A DNA stretch of 64,000 bases, taken from Pseudomonas petrae (GTDB lineage: Bacteria; Pseudomonadota; Gammaproteobacteria; Pseudomonadales; Pseudomonadaceae). The stretch lies in NCBI RefSeq assembly GCF_021728295.1, contig NZ_JAKJXE010000006.1, positions 62,001 to 126,000 on the forward strand, written 5' to 3'. Below, one piece after another: positions 20,666 to 31,370 of the stretch (its first letter is position 1; the number at the start of each line of letters is the position of its first letter). The position numbers were made by a program, and so were the translations under genes. The notes under the pieces are model-generated. The model saw only the letters and a program-made list of their open reading frames with translations, was not told the DNA's origin and ran no database searches.

Positions 20666-20806
20666 GCGGTGAATCCCTTTATCATGTTGGCTTCGCGTGA
20701 AACGCTGAGTCTTGCGAGACTTCCGGTTTTACTAGGGCTGCAGCTTGTGACGTCCCAAGCCTAGCAGCCGATTTTGACTTTACCCTACAGTGCATCCCTT
20801 ACGTAT

Positions 20807-21313
20807 ATGGCCATTCTAAACATCCTCGAATTTCCCGATTCGCGCCTGCGCACCATCGCCAAACCGGTGGCTGAAGTGGACGACGGCATTCGCCAGTTGG
20901 TCGACGACATGTTTGAAACCATGTACGAAGCACCTGGCATCGGTCTGGCCGCGTCGCAGGTTAACGTACACAAGCGCGTGGTGGTGATGGATCTCTCCGA
21001 AGATCGCAGCGAGCCGCGGGTGTTCATCAACCCCGAGATCGAGCCGCTGACCGACGAGATGGACCAGTACCAGGAAGGCTGTCTGTCTGTTCCGGGTTTC
21101 TACGAGAACGTGGATCGCCCGCAACGGATCAAGGTCAAGGCGCTGGACCGTGATGGCCAGCCCTACGAATTCATCGCCGAGGGCCTGCTCGCCGTGTGCA
21201 TCCAGCATGAATGCGACCACCTGAACGGCAAGCTGTTCGTTGATTACCTGTCCAATCTCAAGCGCGACCGGATCAAGAAGAAGCTGGAAAAACTCCACAA
21301 GCAAAACGCCTGA
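20807..21313 (+). CDS. def: Peptide deformylase
   Basis: A 168-residue metalloenzyme that removes formyl from nascent N-termini. The three motifs are G-I-G-L-A-A-S-Q (from G44), E-G-C92-L-S and Q-H134-E135-C-D-H138, giving the metal ligands and catalytic Glu. ATG 20807 (M-A-I-L-N-I-L) is the family start; an in-frame ATG at 20774 is not supported. It opens the def-fmt-rsmB-trkA block. Confidence 0.97.
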   Translation: MAILNILEFPDSRLRTIAKPVAEVDDGIRQLVDDMFETMYEAPGIGLAASQVNVHKRVVVMDLSEDRSEPRVFINPEIEPLTDEMDQYQEGCLSVPGFYENVDRPQRIKVKALDRDGQPYEFIAEGLLAVCIQHECDHLNGKLFVDYLSNLKRDRIKKKLEKLHKQNA

Positions 21314-21335
21314 TCCAGCCGTCCTCCTTTCTACT

Positions 21336-21422
21336 GTAGGAGCACGATTGCCCGCGACTGCGACCTGTCTCTGATGCATCCGTCGGCTGACACCACGCTA
21401 TCCGCGGGCACACGCGCTTCTA
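21336..21422. repeat. REP doublet (REPIN) 5, degenerate
   Basis: GTAGGAGCACGATTGCCCGC and an arm ending GGGCACACGCGCTTCTA, 87 bp. Both arms have several changes from the other copies, but spacing is kept. It sits between def and fmt, inside what is usually a compact operon. Confidence 0.8.
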
Positions 21423-21446
21423 TTGTCATACCTCACAGAGAAGCCC

Positions 21447-22406
21447 ATGACTGAGCCACTGCGCATCGTGTTCGCCGGCACCCCGGAATTCGCCGCCGAG
21501 CATTTGAAAGCCCTGCTCGACAGTCCCCACGACGTCATTGCGGTGTACACCCAGCCAGATCGCCCGGCCGGTCGTGGCCAGAAGCTGATGCCGAGCCCGG
21601 TCAAGCAGCTTGCCCTCCAGCACAACATTCCTGTCATGCAGCCGCCTACCTTGCGCGCACCCGAAGCCCAGGCCGAGCTGGCTGCGTTACAGCCGGACCT
21701 GCTGGTGGTGGTCGCCTATGGCCTGATCCTGCCGCAGACCGTGCTGGATATTCCGCGTCTGGGCTGCATCAACAGTCATGCCTCGTTGCTGCCACGCTGG
21801 CGCGGTGCTGCGCCGATTCAGCGCGCGGTGCAGGCGGGCGATGCCGAAAGCGGCGTGACGGTCATGCGCATGGAAGCGGGGCTGGACACCGGCCCGATGC
21901 TGCTCAAGGTGACCACCCCGATCACGACCGATGACACCGGCGGCACGCTGCACGATCGTCTCGCTGAGCTCGGCCCGACTGCGGTGATTCAAGCCATTGC
22001 CAGGCTAGCTGAGGGCACACTGGTTGGCGAAGTGCAGGACGACAGCGTCGCGACCTATGCGCACAAACTGAACAAAGATGAAGCGCGCATCGACTGGAGC
22101 CGCCCGGCGGTTGAGCTGGAGCGACTGGTACGCGCCTTCAACCCATGGCCGATCTGCCACAGCACGCTGAACGGCGAAGCGCTGAAAGTGTTGGCCGCGC
22201 AGGTTGCCGACGGGGAGGGCACGCCCGGCAGCATCATCGACGCGAACAAAGAAGGTCTGGTGATCGCGTGCGGGGTTGGCGCACTGCGTCTGACCCGTCT
22301 GCAACTCCCGGGCGGCAAACCTCTGGGCTTCGCTGACCTGTTCAACAGCCGCCGCGAGAAATTCGCCGTGGGCACCGTCCTCGGCCAAGCGGTGGATGCG
22401 CGATGA
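21447..22406 (+). CDS. fmt: Methionyl-tRNA formyltransferase
   Basis: A 319-residue enzyme that formylates initiator Met-tRNA using 10-formyl-THF. The N-terminal domain shows F-A-G-T-P-E-F-A, N109-S-H111-A-S-L-L-P and G-L-D-T-G-P; the C-terminal domain is the smaller OB-like tRNA-binding part. ATG 21447 is used. The stop overlaps the rsmB start by four bases (ATGA), indicating coupling. Confidence 0.97.
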   Translation: MTEPLRIVFAGTPEFAAEHLKALLDSPHDVIAVYTQPDRPAGRGQKLMPSPVKQLALQHNIPVMQPPTLRAPEAQAELAALQPDLLVVVAYGLILPQTVLDIPRLGCINSHASLLPRWRGAAPIQRAVQAGDAESGVTVMRMEAGLDTGPMLLKVTTPITTDDTGGTLHDRLAELGPTAVIQAIARLAEGTLVGEVQDDSVATYAHKLNKDEARIDWSRPAVELERLVRAFNPWPICHSTLNGEALKVLAAQVADGEGTPGSIIDANKEGLVIACGVGALRLTRLQLPGGKPLGFADLFNSRREKFAVGTVLGQAVDAR

Positions 22407-23725
22407 ACCCGCGTCTGGCCGCGGCCAAGGCTCTGGCTGCCGTACTGAGTGGCAAGGCATCGCTGAACAGCTCCTTGCCCACGCAACTGGACAAGGTTGA
22501 AGACCGCGACCGCGGCCTGACTCAGGACCTGGCATTTGGCACCGCGCGCTGGGAGCCGAGGCTCTCCGCGCTGGCGGCCAAGCTGCTGCAGAAACCTTTC
22601 AAAACCGCTGATAACGACGTGCAGGCTTTATTGCTGGTGGGTCTGTATCAGCTGTTCTATTCGCGCATTCCCGCCCATGCTGCTATCGGCGAAACCGTAG
22701 GCTGCGCCGACAAGCTGAAAAAGCCGTGGGCAAAAGCGTTGCTCAATGCCGTGCTGCGTCGAGCCCAACGGGAAGGCGAGGCATTGCTGACAGAGCTGGA
22801 ACACGATCCGGTGGTGCGCACTGCCCATCCACGCTGGCTGCAAAAAGCGCTGAAAGCCGCGTGGCCCGAGCATTGGGAAGCGATTTGTGCGGCGAACAAC
22901 GCCCACCCGCCGATGATTTTGCGGGTTAACCGCCGGCACAAAACCCGCGAGCAGTACCTTCAGCTGTTGCTGGACGCAGGCATCGCCGCAACGCCCAGCA
23001 CGTTCAGCCAGGACGGTATCGTGCTCACCGAACCGGGCGATGTTCGCTCACTGCCGGGGTTCGCCGAGGGCTGGATCAGCGTTCAGGACGAGGCAGCCCA
23101 ACTGGCCGCCAACTTGCTGGACTTGGCGCCGGGTCAGCGTGTGCTGGACGCCTGTTGTGCGCCAGGTGGCAAGACCTGCCACCTTCTGGAAGTACAACCG
23201 GATTTGGCAGGCGTGGTCGCGGTGGACCTGGAAGCCAAGCGCATGGTGCGGGTCAAAGAGAACCTGGATCGCCTGGGCCTGAGCGCCGAACTCATCGCCG
23301 CCGACGCCCGCGCCACCGATCTATGGTGGGACGGCAAACCGTTCCAGCGCATTCTGCTCGACGCGCCTTGCTCGGCGACTGGCGTGATTCGCCGCCACCC
23401 CGACATCAAGCTGACACGCCAGGCGGATGACATTCCCGCCCTCGCCGCGCTGCAAGGCGAATTGCTCGACGCGCTGTGGCCGACGCTGCAGGTCGGCGGC
23501 ATCTTGCTGTACGCCACATGCTCGACGCTGCCGACTGAAAACACCGAAGTCATCGCTGCATTCCTGGCGCGTACGTCTGGCGCACGGGAGCTGGACATTG
23601 CCGGTCAACAAGGCAATCCACCGCCCGGTCTGAAACAGCCCCACGGCCGTCAGTTGCTGGCCCAGGAAGGCGGGCATGACGGGTTTTACTACGCCAAACT
23701 GATCAAGGTTGCTGCGGCGGTCTGA
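22403..23725 (+). CDS. rsmB: 16S rRNA m5C967 methyltransferase
   Basis: A 440-residue protein with an N-terminal NusB-like RNA-binding domain (residues 1-130) and a SAM-dependent methyltransferase domain: [10 protein letters not shown] near residue 250, D-A-P-C-S-A-T-G-V near residue 317 and Y-A-T-C-S-T-L near residue 370, the two cysteines of RNA m5C enzymes. It overlaps fmt by four bases. Confidence 0.96.
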   Translation: MNPRLAAAKALAAVLSGKASLNSSLPTQLDKVEDRDRGLTQDLAFGTARWEPRLSALAAKLLQKPFKTADNDVQALLLVGLYQLFYSRIPAHAAIGETVGCADKLKKPWAKALLNAVLRRAQREGEALLTELEHDPVVRTAHPRWLQKALKAAWPEHWEAICAANNAHPPMILRVNRRHKTREQYLQLLLDAGIAATPSTFSQDGIVLTEPGDVRSLPGFAEGWISVQDEAAQLAANLLDLAPGQRVLDACCAPGGKTCHLLEVQPDLAGVVAVDLEAKRMVRVKENLDRLGLSAELIAADARATDLWWDGKPFQRILLDAPCSATGVIRRHPDIKLTRQADDIPALAALQGELLDALWPTLQVGGILLYATCSTLPTENTEVIAAFLARTSGARELDIAGQQGNPPPGLKQPHGRQLLAQEGGHDGFYYAKLIKVAAAV

Positions 23726-23737
23726 TGCCTGTCTCCT

Positions 23738-23763
23738 GTGGGAGCCGGCTTGGTGGCTCCTAC
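23738..23763. repeat. Single REP-like palindrome
   Basis: GTGGGAGCCGGCTTGGTGGCTCCTAC has inverted ends (GTGGGAGCC / GGCTCCTAC), the form of a single short REP. The core differs from the five doublets (CCGGCTTGG rather than GCGCTTGCC), so it may be a different REP class. Confidence 0.65.
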
Positions 23764-23830
23764 GGTCCGAAAACGCCGCAGGTATTCAGCACACGCAACT
23801 GACCCGATCATCATTTCAAGGAGAGACTGA

Positions 23831-25204
23831 TTGAAGATCATCATTCTCGGCGCAGGGCAGGTCGGCGGTACGCTGGCCGAGCACCTGGCCAGCGAAGCCA
23901 ACGACATCACCGTCGTGGACACCGATCAGGATCGTCTGCGGGCGTTGGGTGATCGCCTCGATATCCGCACCGTTCATGGTCGCGGCTCATTCCCGACCGT
24001 GCTGCGTCAGGCCGGCGCCGACGACGCTGACATGCTGGTGGCCGTGACCAGCAGCGACGAGACCAACATGGTCGCCTGCCAGGTCGCGTACACGCTGTTC
24101 CAGACCCCCACCAAGATTGCCCGTGTTCGCGAGTCGGCGTACCTGACCCGCTCAGGACTGTTCGCCAACGGCGCCATTCCCGTGGACGTGCTGATCAGCC
24201 CCGAGCAAGTGGTCACCCATTACATCAAGCGGCTCATCGAATACCCCAGCGCGCTGCAAGTCATCGACTTCGCCGGCGGCAAGGTGCAGATGGTGGCGGT
24301 CAAGGCGTACTACGGCGGGCCTCTGGTGGGGCAGCAACTGCGTCAGCTGCGCACGCACATGCCGAATGTGGACACCCGCGTTGCGGCTATTTTCCGTCGC
24401 GACCGTCCGATCATTCCTCAAGGCGATACGGTTATCGAGGCTGACGACGAGGTCTTTTTCATCGCTGCCAAGGCGGACATTCGCGCCGTCATGGGCGAGA
24501 TGCGTCGCCTGGATGAGAGCTACAAGCGCATCGTGATTGCTGGCGGCGGTCAGATTGGCGAGCGGCTGGCGGAGGCCATCGAGAACCGGTATCAGGTCAA
24601 GATCATCGAGATGAACCCCGCCCGATGCCGTCACCTCTCTGACACGCTCAACAACACGGTGATCCTGCAAGGCAGCTCTTCCGATCGCGACCTGCTCGTG
24701 GAAGAGAACATCGACAACGCCGATCTCTTTCTGGCGCTTACCAACGACGACGAGGCGAACATCATGTCGTCGTTGCTGGCCAAACGTCTCGGCGCGAAGA
24801 AGGTGATGACGATCATCAACAACCCGGCGTATGTCGATCTGGTGCAAGGGGGAGAGATTGATGTCGCCGTCAGCCCTCAGCTCGCCACCATCGGTACGTT
24901 GCTGGCGCACGTGCGGCGCGGCGATATCGTCAGCGTGCATTCATTGCGTCGGGGCGCGGCTGAAGCCATCGAGATTGTCGCCCATGGCGATGCCAAATCG
25001 AGCAAGGTGATTGGCAAAGCCATCATGCACATCAACTTGCCGCCCGGCACGACCATCGGCGCAATCACCCGCGCCGACCAGGTGATCATCGCCCATGACA
25101 GCACAGTGATCGAATCGGGCGATCACGTGGTCATGTTCCTTGTGGATAAAAAGTACATCCGCGACGTGGAACGACTGTTTCAAGTGGGGTTGAGCTTTTT
25201 CTGA
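23831..25204 (+). CDS. trkA: Trk potassium transporter peripheral subunit TrkA
   Basis: A 457-residue protein with two RCK units: the first NAD-binding loop G-A-G-Q-V-G at residue 7, the second G-G-G-Q-I-G near residue 240, each followed by an RCK_C domain. TrkA gates TrkH/TrkG K+ channels from the cytoplasmic face. The start is TTG at 23831, supported by the AAGGAGAG site 8-10 nt upstream and the M-K-I-I-I-L-G family start. A perfect DnaA box lies near its 3' end (25141). It is convergent with the acyltransferase gene, stops 4 nt apart. Confidence 0.96.
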   Translation: MKIIILGAGQVGGTLAEHLASEANDITVVDTDQDRLRALGDRLDIRTVHGRGSFPTVLRQAGADDADMLVAVTSSDETNMVACQVAYTLFQTPTKIARVRESAYLTRSGLFANGAIPVDVLISPEQVVTHYIKRLIEYPSALQVIDFAGGKVQMVAVKAYYGGPLVGQQLRQLRTHMPNVDTRVAAIFRRDRPIIPQGDTVIEADDEVFFIAAKADIRAVMGEMRRLDESYKRIVIAGGGQIGERLAEAIENRYQVKIIEMNPARCRHLSDTLNNTVILQGSSSDRDLLVEENIDNADLFLALTNDDEANIMSSLLAKRLGAKKVMTIINNPAYVDLVQGGEIDVAVSPQLATIGTLLAHVRRGDIVSVHSLRRGAAEAIEIVAHGDAKSSKVIGKAIMHINLPPGTTIGAITRADQVIIAHDSTVIESGDHVVMFLVDKKYIRDVERLFQVGLSFF

Positions 25205-25208
25205 CAGC

Positions 25209-26096
25209 TCAATACCAGCGCTTCTCACCCTCGGGGCGTTTCTTGAAGCGCTTCATGGTCCACATGTATTGGCTCGGATAGGCCCGCACGTACTTTTCAA
25301 CCACCTTGCTCATGGCAGCTGCCGACGTTGCGGTGTCGGTGCTGTACATGTCGTCCGGCGCGGCTTCGAGTACGACTTTGTAACCAGAGCCATCCTCCAG
25401 ACGCATCGCGTGAAGAAACACACCAACGGCTTTGCCGCCCGCCAGCATGTTCGGCACGAACTTGCTGGTCAGCGCCATCGTCCCGCAGAAGGGCACGAAT
25501 ATCCCTGCCGACTCAGCGGGTTCAGGGTCAGCCGGAATGCCGACCGAGCCACCTTTGCGCACTTCCTTGATGACGCTGAGAATGCCTTCCTTGGTGGACG
25601 CGGCCACGCGGTTACCCAGCTGCACGCGCTGCTTGCGCAGCAGATCGTCCACGGCCTTGAGCTTGGGTGGCCGGTAGAAAATGATCGGTTTGCACTGGCT
25701 GCAGTAGAAGTGGTTGAGCACTTCCCAGTTGCCCAGATGGCTGGTGATCCCGACGACGCCCTTGCCCGACGCCAAGGCGTCTTTCAACACCTGAAGCCCT
25801 TCGACTTCGCGAACCAGATTGATCGACTTCTGCGCCGGCCAGATCCACGCGCAGGCGCTTTCGGTCAGGGTCTTGCCGATGTCCATCAGGCTGCGGCCGA
25901 CCAGTGCTTCGAGTTCTTCAGGGCTCAGTTCGGGGAAGCACTTGGACAGGTTGATGCGCGCGACGTCGCGGGACCTGTTAGGCAACTTCCACATCAGCCA
26001 ACCAATGCAGGTGCCGACCCATTGCACTGCGCGCCACGGCAACAGGGCAAACAGGCGCAATGCCCCAACCATCAAGGCGCCTTTGAACTTATCCAC
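25209..26096 (-). CDS. htrB: Lipid A-type (lauroyl) acyltransferase
   Basis: A 295-residue LpxL/HtrB-family protein that adds a secondary acyl chain to lipid A at the inner membrane. An N-terminal hydrophobic segment (residues 5-34) anchors it, and the H-x4-E catalytic motif appears as H-L-G-N-W-E near residue 119. The start is GTG at 26096 with a GGGAG site; the start codon lies inside a perfect DnaA box (26089-26097). Which acyl chain and position it uses cannot be told. Confidence 0.93.
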   Translation of the reverse strand: MDKFKGALMVGALRLFALLPWRAVQWVGTCIGWLMWKLPNRSRDVARINLSKCFPELSPEELEALVGRSLMDIGKTLTESACAWIWPAQKSINLVREVEGLQVLKDALASGKGVVGITSHLGNWEVLNHFYCSQCKPIIFYRPPKLKAVDDLLRKQRVQLGNRVAASTKEGILSVIKEVRKGGSVGIPADPEPAESAGIFVPFCGTMALTSKFVPNMLAGGKAVGVFLHAMRLEDGSGYKVVLEAAPDDMYSTDTATSAAAMSKVVEKYVRAYPSQYMWTMKRFKKRPEGEKRWY

Positions 26097-26135
26097 AGAT
26101 CACTCCCGAATACATGAGGCGGCCATTGTAACCAT

Positions 26136-26708
26136 TCATGGGAGCCGATTATCCACATCACCCGCCAGCTCGGCGTATCGATCGCAGTCAACCGTATGGT
26201 CCATCACCATTCCGGTGGCCTGCATGTACGCGTAACAGATGGTCGGGCCGACGAAGGTGAAGCCGGCTTTCTTCAGCGCTTTGCTCATCGCCTCGGCCTC
26301 TGGCGTAATGGCCGGGACCTCACTGCGGCCCTTGAAGTGATTGACCTTCGGCTCGCCGCCGACGAAGGACCAGACAAACGCAACCGGATCCTCCAGCTGC
26401 AACCAGGCCAGGGCGTTCTTGCGTGCGGCATTGAGTTTGAGGCGGTTGCGCACAATGCCGGGCTCCAGCATCAGCGCTTCGATTTCAGCATCGGTCATCG
26501 CGGCGACGCGCTGGACGTCGAAGCCGAACATCACTTCGCGGTAGCGCTCACGCTTTTTCAGGATGGTGATCCACGACAGTCCGGCCTGGAACCCTTCGAG
26601 CAACAGGAACTCGAACAGCATCTGCGCATCGCGCAACGGCACACCCCACTCTTGATCGTGGTAGTCCATGTAAAGCGGATCTTCGTTGCACCAAAAGCAG
26701 CGTGGCAT
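26136..26708 (-). CDS. tag: DNA-3-methyladenine glycosylase I
   Basis: A 190-residue enzyme that excises 3-methyladenine from alkylated DNA. The zinc-binding set is present: C4, H17 and the C-terminal H-T-V-D-C pair near residues 171-175; the catalytic region E-G-F-Q-A-G-L-S-W sits near residue 38. It is divergent from glyQ, with a DnaA box inside its 3' end (26149-26157). Confidence 0.96.
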   Translation of the reverse strand: MPRCFWCNEDPLYMDYHDQEWGVPLRDAQMLFEFLLLEGFQAGLSWITILKKRERYREVMFGFDVQRVAAMTDAEIEALMLEPGIVRNRLKLNAARKNALAWLQLEDPVAFVWSFVGGEPKVNHFKGRSEVPAITPEAEAMSKALKKAGFTFVGPTICYAYMQATGMVMDHTVDCDRYAELAGDVDNRLP

Positions 26709-26790
26709 AGGGCTCCCAAGGGTGGAGGCACGGCCGAATCGGGTATACTCCCGCTCTTTAAATCGCAGCCCCCCAGTACAGGTGAATTTC

Positions 26791-27738
26791 GTGAGCCAGC
26801 CTACGCCAGCCGTGCGTACCTTCCAAGACTTGATCCTCGCCCTCCAGCAATACTGGGCTGAGCAAGGTTGTGTGGTACTTCAGCCCTACGATATGGAAGT
26901 GGGCGCCGGCACTTTCCACACCGCTACGTTTCTGCGCGCCATCGGCCCGGAAACCTGGAACGCCGCCTACGTACAACCGAGCCGTCGTCCTACCGATGGC
27001 CGTTATGGCGAGAACCCGAATCGCCTGCAGCACTACTATCAATTTCAGGTCGTTCTCAAGCCCAATCCGGACAATTTCCAGGAGCTGTACCTTGGCTCGT
27101 TGAAGCACGTGGGTCTTGACCCACTCGTGCACGACGTCCGCTTTGTCGAAGACAACTGGGAATCCCCCACCCTCGGCGCCTGGGGCCTGGGTTGGGAGAT
27201 CTGGCTGAACGGCATGGAAGTGTCGCAATTCACCTATTTCCAACAAGTCGGCGGTATCGAGTGCTACCCGGTCACGGGCGAAATCACCTACGGCCTCGAG
27301 CGTCTGGCGATGTACCTGCAAGGCGTCGAGTCGGTCTACGACCTGGTCTGGACTGACGGCCCGTTCGGCAAAGTCACCTACGGCGATGTGTTCCATCAGA
27401 ACGAAGTGGAGCAATCGACCTACAACTTCGAGCACGCCAACGTCGACAAATTGTTCGAGCTGTTCGATTTCTATGAAAGCGAAGCCGTGCGCCTGATCGA
27501 AGTCGAGCTGCCATTGCCGAGCTACGAAATGGTCCTCAAGGCCTCTCACACCTTTAACCTGCTGGATGCCCGTCGCGCGATTTCCGTGACGGCGCGTCAG
27601 CAGTACATTCTGCGCGTCCGCACCCTTGCTCGCTCCGTGGCCCAGGCGTACCTGATGGCCCGGGCCAAGCTCGGCTTCCCGATGGCCGCGCCCGATATTC
27701 GCGATGAAGTGTTGGCCAAGCTGGAGGCTGCGCAATGA
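26791..27738 (+). CDS. glyQ: Glycyl-tRNA synthetase alpha subunit
   Basis: A 315-residue catalytic alpha subunit of the bacterial alpha2-beta2 GlyRS. It shows [16 protein letters not shown] near residue 25 and the class II motif regions around Y-E-N and N-P-N. The start is GTG at 26791 (V-S-Q-P-T-P), preceded by AGGTG at a good distance; an in-frame GTG lies at 26782. Its stop overlaps the glyS start (ATGA). Confidence 0.97.
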   Translation: MSQPTPAVRTFQDLILALQQYWAEQGCVVLQPYDMEVGAGTFHTATFLRAIGPETWNAAYVQPSRRPTDGRYGENPNRLQHYYQFQVVLKPNPDNFQELYLGSLKHVGLDPLVHDVRFVEDNWESPTLGAWGLGWEIWLNGMEVSQFTYFQQVGGIECYPVTGEITYGLERLAMYLQGVESVYDLVWTDGPFGKVTYGDVFHQNEVEQSTYNFEHANVDKLFELFDFYESEAVRLIEVELPLPSYEMVLKASHTFNLLDARRAISVTARQQYILRVRTLARSVAQAYLMARAKLGFPMAAPDIRDEVLAKLEAAQ

Positions 27739-29789
27739 GTGCTCAAGATTTTCTGGTTGAATTGGGCACCGAAGAACTGCCACCCAAAGCATTGAATACC
27801 CTGGCCGATGCGTTTATGGCCGGTATCGAAAAAGGCCTGCAAGCTGCCGGTCTGACCTACAGCGCCAAGCAAGTCTATGCAGCCCCACGTCGCTTGGCCG
27901 TGCTGGTTACTCAGCTCGCCACCGAGCAGCCGGATCGCAGCGTCAACCTGGATGGCCCGCCACGCCAGGCGGCGTTCGATGCCGCGGGCAATCCGACCCA
28001 GGCCGCCTTGGGCTTCGCCAAAAAGTGCGGCGTGGACCTGAGCGAAATCGATCAGAGCGGCCCGAAGCTGCGCTATAGCCAGAGTATCCCTGGCAAGCCA
28101 ACGTTGAGTCTGCTGCCGACCATCGTCGAAGATTCGCTCAACGATCTGCCGATCCCGAAGCGCATGCGCTGGGGCGCGCGCAAGGAAGAGTTCGTACGTC
28201 CGACCCAGTGGCTGGTGATGCTGTTCGGCGATCAAGTCGTCGACTGCACCATTCTCGCCCAGACGTCCGGCCGCGAATCCCGTGGCCATCGCTTCCATCA
28301 TCCGGACAGCGTGCGCATTTCGTCGCCGGCCAACTACGCCAGCGACTTGCGCGCGGCCCACGTGCTTGCGGATTTCAACGAGCGTCGTCAGTTGATCAGC
28401 AAGCGCGTTGAAGAGCTCGCCACGCAACACGAAGGCACCGCCATCGTGCCGCCGGCACTGCTCGATGAAGTGACTGCGCTGGTCGAGTGGCCAGTGCCGC
28501 TGGTGTGCTCGTTCGAGGAGCGTTTCCTTGAAGTACCGCAGGAAGCCCTCATCACCACGATGCAGGACAACCAGAAGTACTTCTGCCTCCTGGATGCCGA
28601 AGGCAAGCTGCTGCCGCGCTTCATTACTGTCGCGAACATCGATAGCAAGGACCCTTCCCAGATCGTCCACGGTAACGAGAAGGTGGTTCGCCCGCGTCTG
28701 ACCGACGCCGAGTTCTTCTTCAAGCAGGACAAGAAGCAAAAGCTGGAGACGTTCAACCAGCGCCTGCAGAACGTGGTATTCCAGGCTCAACTGGGTACGG
28801 TGTTCGACAAGGCCGAACGGGTTTCCAAGCTGGCTGCGTTCATCGCGCCACGCATCGGCGGCGATGCTCAGCGCGCCGCACGTGCAGGCTTGCTGTCCAA
28901 GTGCGACCTGGCGACCGAGATGGTCGGCGAGTTCCCGGAGATGCAGGGCGTTGCAGGCTACTACTACGCCTTGGCCGACGGCGAACCCGAAGACGTCGCA
29001 CTGGCATTGAACGAACAGTACATGCCGCGCGGCGCTGGTGCTGAATTGCCAGGCACGTTGACCGGCGCCGCAGTTGCCATCGCCGACAAGCTCGACACAC
29101 TCGTGGGCATCTTCGGCATCGGCATGCTGCCGACCGGTAGCAAAGACCCGTACGCCTTGCGCCGCGCCGCGCTCGGCATTTTGCGCATCCTGATCGAGAA
29201 AAAGCTGGATCTGGACCTGGTCAAAACCGTGCAGTTCGCCGTCGCTCAGTTCGGTGTGAAGATCAAACCGGCCGGTCTGCCGGAGCAAGTGCTCGAATTC
29301 ATCTTCGATCGTCTGCGCGCGCGCTATGAAGACGAAGGCGTCGACGTTTCTGTCTACCTGTCGGTGCGCGCCTTGCAGCCCGCTTCGGCACTGGACTTCG
29401 ATCAACGTGTTCAGGCTGTCCAGGCCTTCCGCAAATTGCCTGAGGCTGCAGCACTGGCCGCCGTGAACAAGCGCGTTTCCAATCTGCTGAGCAAGGCGGA
29501 TGGCAACATCGCCCAGACCGTCGAGCCAAAGTACTTCGATAACGCCAACGAGTTCTCGCTGTACTCGGCGATTCAGCAGGCAGATCAGGCCGTAGCGCCG
29601 ATGTCCGCCAGCCGTCAGTACAACGAAGCGCTGACGCGTCTTGCGGCACTTCGCGAGCCTGTGGATGCGTTTTTCGAGGCAGTGATGGTCAACGCGGAAG
29701 ACGCCAGCGTGCGGGCTAACCGTTACGCCTTGCTCGCCCGTCTGCGCAATCTATTCCTCGGCGTTGCCGACATCTCCTTGTTGGGCTGA
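27735..29789 (+). CDS. glyS: Glycyl-tRNA synthetase beta subunit
   Basis: A 684-residue beta subunit. It begins with the [10 protein letters not shown] block typical of GlyS, has an HD-like central region and a C-terminal anticodon-binding domain. It overlaps glyQ by four bases, ensuring matched synthesis. A long reverse-strand ORF over this gene is a codon-bias shadow. Confidence 0.98.
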   Translation: MSAQDFLVELGTEELPPKALNTLADAFMAGIEKGLQAAGLTYSAKQVYAAPRRLAVLVTQLATEQPDRSVNLDGPPRQAAFDAAGNPTQAALGFAKKCGVDLSEIDQSGPKLRYSQSIPGKPTLSLLPTIVEDSLNDLPIPKRMRWGARKEEFVRPTQWLVMLFGDQVVDCTILAQTSGRESRGHRFHHPDSVRISSPANYASDLRAAHVLADFNERRQLISKRVEELATQHEGTAIVPPALLDEVTALVEWPVPLVCSFEERFLEVPQEALITTMQDNQKYFCLLDAEGKLLPRFITVANIDSKDPSQIVHGNEKVVRPRLTDAEFFFKQDKKQKLETFNQRLQNVVFQAQLGTVFDKAERVSKLAAFIAPRIGGDAQRAARAGLLSKCDLATEMVGEFPEMQGVAGYYYALADGEPEDVALALNEQYMPRGAGAELPGTLTGAAVAIADKLDTLVGIFGIGMLPTGSKDPYALRRAALGILRILIEKKLDLDLVKTVQFAVAQFGVKIKPAGLPEQVLEFIFDRLRARYEDEGVDVSVYLSVRALQPASALDFDQRVQAVQAFRKLPEAAALAAVNKRVSNLLSKADGNIAQTVEPKYFDNANEFSLYSAIQQADQAVAPMSASRQYNEALTRLAALREPVDAFFEAVMVNAEDASVRANRYALLARLRNLFLGVADISLLG

Positions 29790-29800
29790 CAGCGGAGCGC

Positions 29801-30358
29801 ATGCCAGTGAAGTTGCTGATTCTCGATCGGGACGGGGTGATCAACCAGGACTCCGACGCCTACATCAAGTCGGTGGACGAGTGGGTTCCGATTCCCGGCT
29901 CCATCGAGGCCATTGCGCAACTAAGTAAGGCGGGCTGGACGGTGGCAGTGGCCACCAACCAGTCCGGCATCGCTCGCGGTTACTACGATCTCGCCACCCT
30001 CGATGCCATGCACGCACGCTTGCGGGAACTCGTGGCGGAGCAGGGTGGTGAGGTCGGACTGGTCGTTTATTGCCCTCATGGCCCGGACGCCGGCTGTGAT
30101 TGCCGCAAGCCAAAACCGGGCATGCTGAAGACAATTGCCCGCCATTACGCCGCCGATCTGCGCGGTGTGTGGTTTGTGGGCGACAGCAAGGGTGACCTGG
30201 AGGCGGCGGTGGCCGTCGATTCACAACCTGTTCTGGTCATGACTGGCAAAGGTCAGAAGACGCGAAGCGGTGCATTACCCGAAGGTACGTTGGTTTTTGA
30301 CGATCTGGCGGCGGTTGCCGCAGAACTTATTCACAACAGCGCCCTGTTGAACAGCTAA
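29801..30358 (+). CDS. gmhB: D-glycero-beta-D-manno-heptose-1,7-bisphosphate 7-phosphatase
   Basis: A 185-residue HAD-family enzyme in ADP-heptose synthesis for LPS core. Motif I is D9-R-D11-G, motif II T-N-Q-S near residue 52, and the zinc loop C-P-H...C-D-C lies near residues 90-101, the specific mark of GmhB. Motif IV is G-D-S-K-G-D near residue 127. It follows glyS after 11 nt and probably shares its transcript with plsC downstream. Confidence 0.95.
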   Translation: MPVKLLILDRDGVINQDSDAYIKSVDEWVPIPGSIEAIAQLSKAGWTVAVATNQSGIARGYYDLATLDAMHARLRELVAEQGGEVGLVVYCPHGPDAGCDCRKPKPGMLKTIARHYAADLRGVWFVGDSKGDLEAAVAVDSQPVLVMTGKGQKTRSGALPEGTLVFDDLAAVAAELIHNSALLNS

Positions 30359-30415
30359 CGGCTATTCAATGGCTCGCTCAATTCGGGCAATTGCCCCGTA
30401 ACGGTAAAAGCAGCT

Positions 30416-31186
30416 ATGTCGATTGTGCAGGCCATCAGGATTTTCTTCTTTTACCTGCTGCTGGGCACTACCGCCCTGCTGTGGTGTTCGCTGAGTTTCT
30501 TTATTGCACCTTTCCTGCCGTTCCGTGTTCGTTATCGCTTCATCAATGTTTACTGGTGCCGCTGCGCCTTATGGCTGACCCGAGTGTTCCTCAACATCAA
30601 GGTCAACATCACCGGCCAGGAAAACATCCCCGAGACCCCGTGCGTGATCGTCTCCAATCACCAGAGTACTTGGGAAACGTTCTTTCTCTCGGCCCACTTT
30701 CAGCCTTTAAGCCAAGTGCTCAAGCGGGAGTTGCTGTACGTGCCGTTCTTCGGCTGGGCAATGGCGATGCTGCGTCCCATCGCCATTGATCGCAACAATC
30801 CCAAAGCGGCGCTGAAGGTTGTGGCGAAGAAGGGCGATGAGTTGCTCAAGGATCGCGTCTGGGTGTTGATCTTTCCTGAAGGCACACGCGTGCCGTACGG
30901 CCAGATCGGAAAGTTCTCGCGCAGCGGTTCGGCACTGGCAGTTAACGCGGACTTGCCCGTCCTGCCCATTTCCCACAATGCCGGCCGGTATTGGCCTAAA
31001 GAGGGATGGGGTAAAAAGCCGGGCACCATCGAAGTCGTGATTGGCAAACCGATGTACGCAGAGGGCACTGGCCCTCGCGCAATCGCTGCGCTGAACGATC
31101 GCGTCTCGGCATGGAACGAGCAAACCCAGCGTGATTTGGGATCGCCCGCAATGCCTGCGCCTGCACCCGAGAAATCACCGGCGTGA
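30416..31186 (+). CDS. plsC: 1-acyl-sn-glycerol-3-phosphate acyltransferase
   Basis: A 256-residue inner-membrane enzyme that makes phosphatidic acid. Two N-terminal hydrophobic segments precede the catalytic block N-H-Q-S-T-W-E (motif NHxxxxD/E, near residue 81), then F-P-E-G-T-R near residue 154. The C-terminal tail is Pro/Ala-rich. In P. aeruginosa the orthologue is next to gyrB; here a transporter and two acyltransferase genes intervene. Confidence 0.93.
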   Translation: MSIVQAIRIFFFYLLLGTTALLWCSLSFFIAPFLPFRVRYRFINVYWCRCALWLTRVFLNIKVNITGQENIPETPCVIVSNHQSTWETFFLSAHFQPLSQVLKRELLYVPFFGWAMAMLRPIAIDRNNPKAALKVVAKKGDELLKDRVWVLIFPEGTRVPYGQIGKFSRSGSALAVNADLPVLPISHNAGRYWPKEGWGKKPGTIEVVIGKPMYAEGTGPRAIAALNDRVSAWNEQTQRDLGSPAMPAPAPEKSPA

Positions 31187-31370
31187 ATTGTGGATAACCT
31201 GTGCACGAATAAATCGAAATTCGAAAAATTAGCGTCTAACTTGTTAATTTAAATACTTATTTCTTCCGACGCTTACAGCGTCCAAAACGTGCATAAGTTT
31301 ATTCTTCTTGTCTGCCGCTGACCTGAAAAGACCGGTCTTGAGCCTGTGCAGCCCAAGACCGACGTGTGGA

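Noticed and set aside
27597..29405. 602-codon reverse-strand ORF over glyQ/glyS
   Set aside because: It mirrors the codon bias of glyS; its protein is rich in Gln/Arg/Leu/His without any family motif and has no ribosome site.
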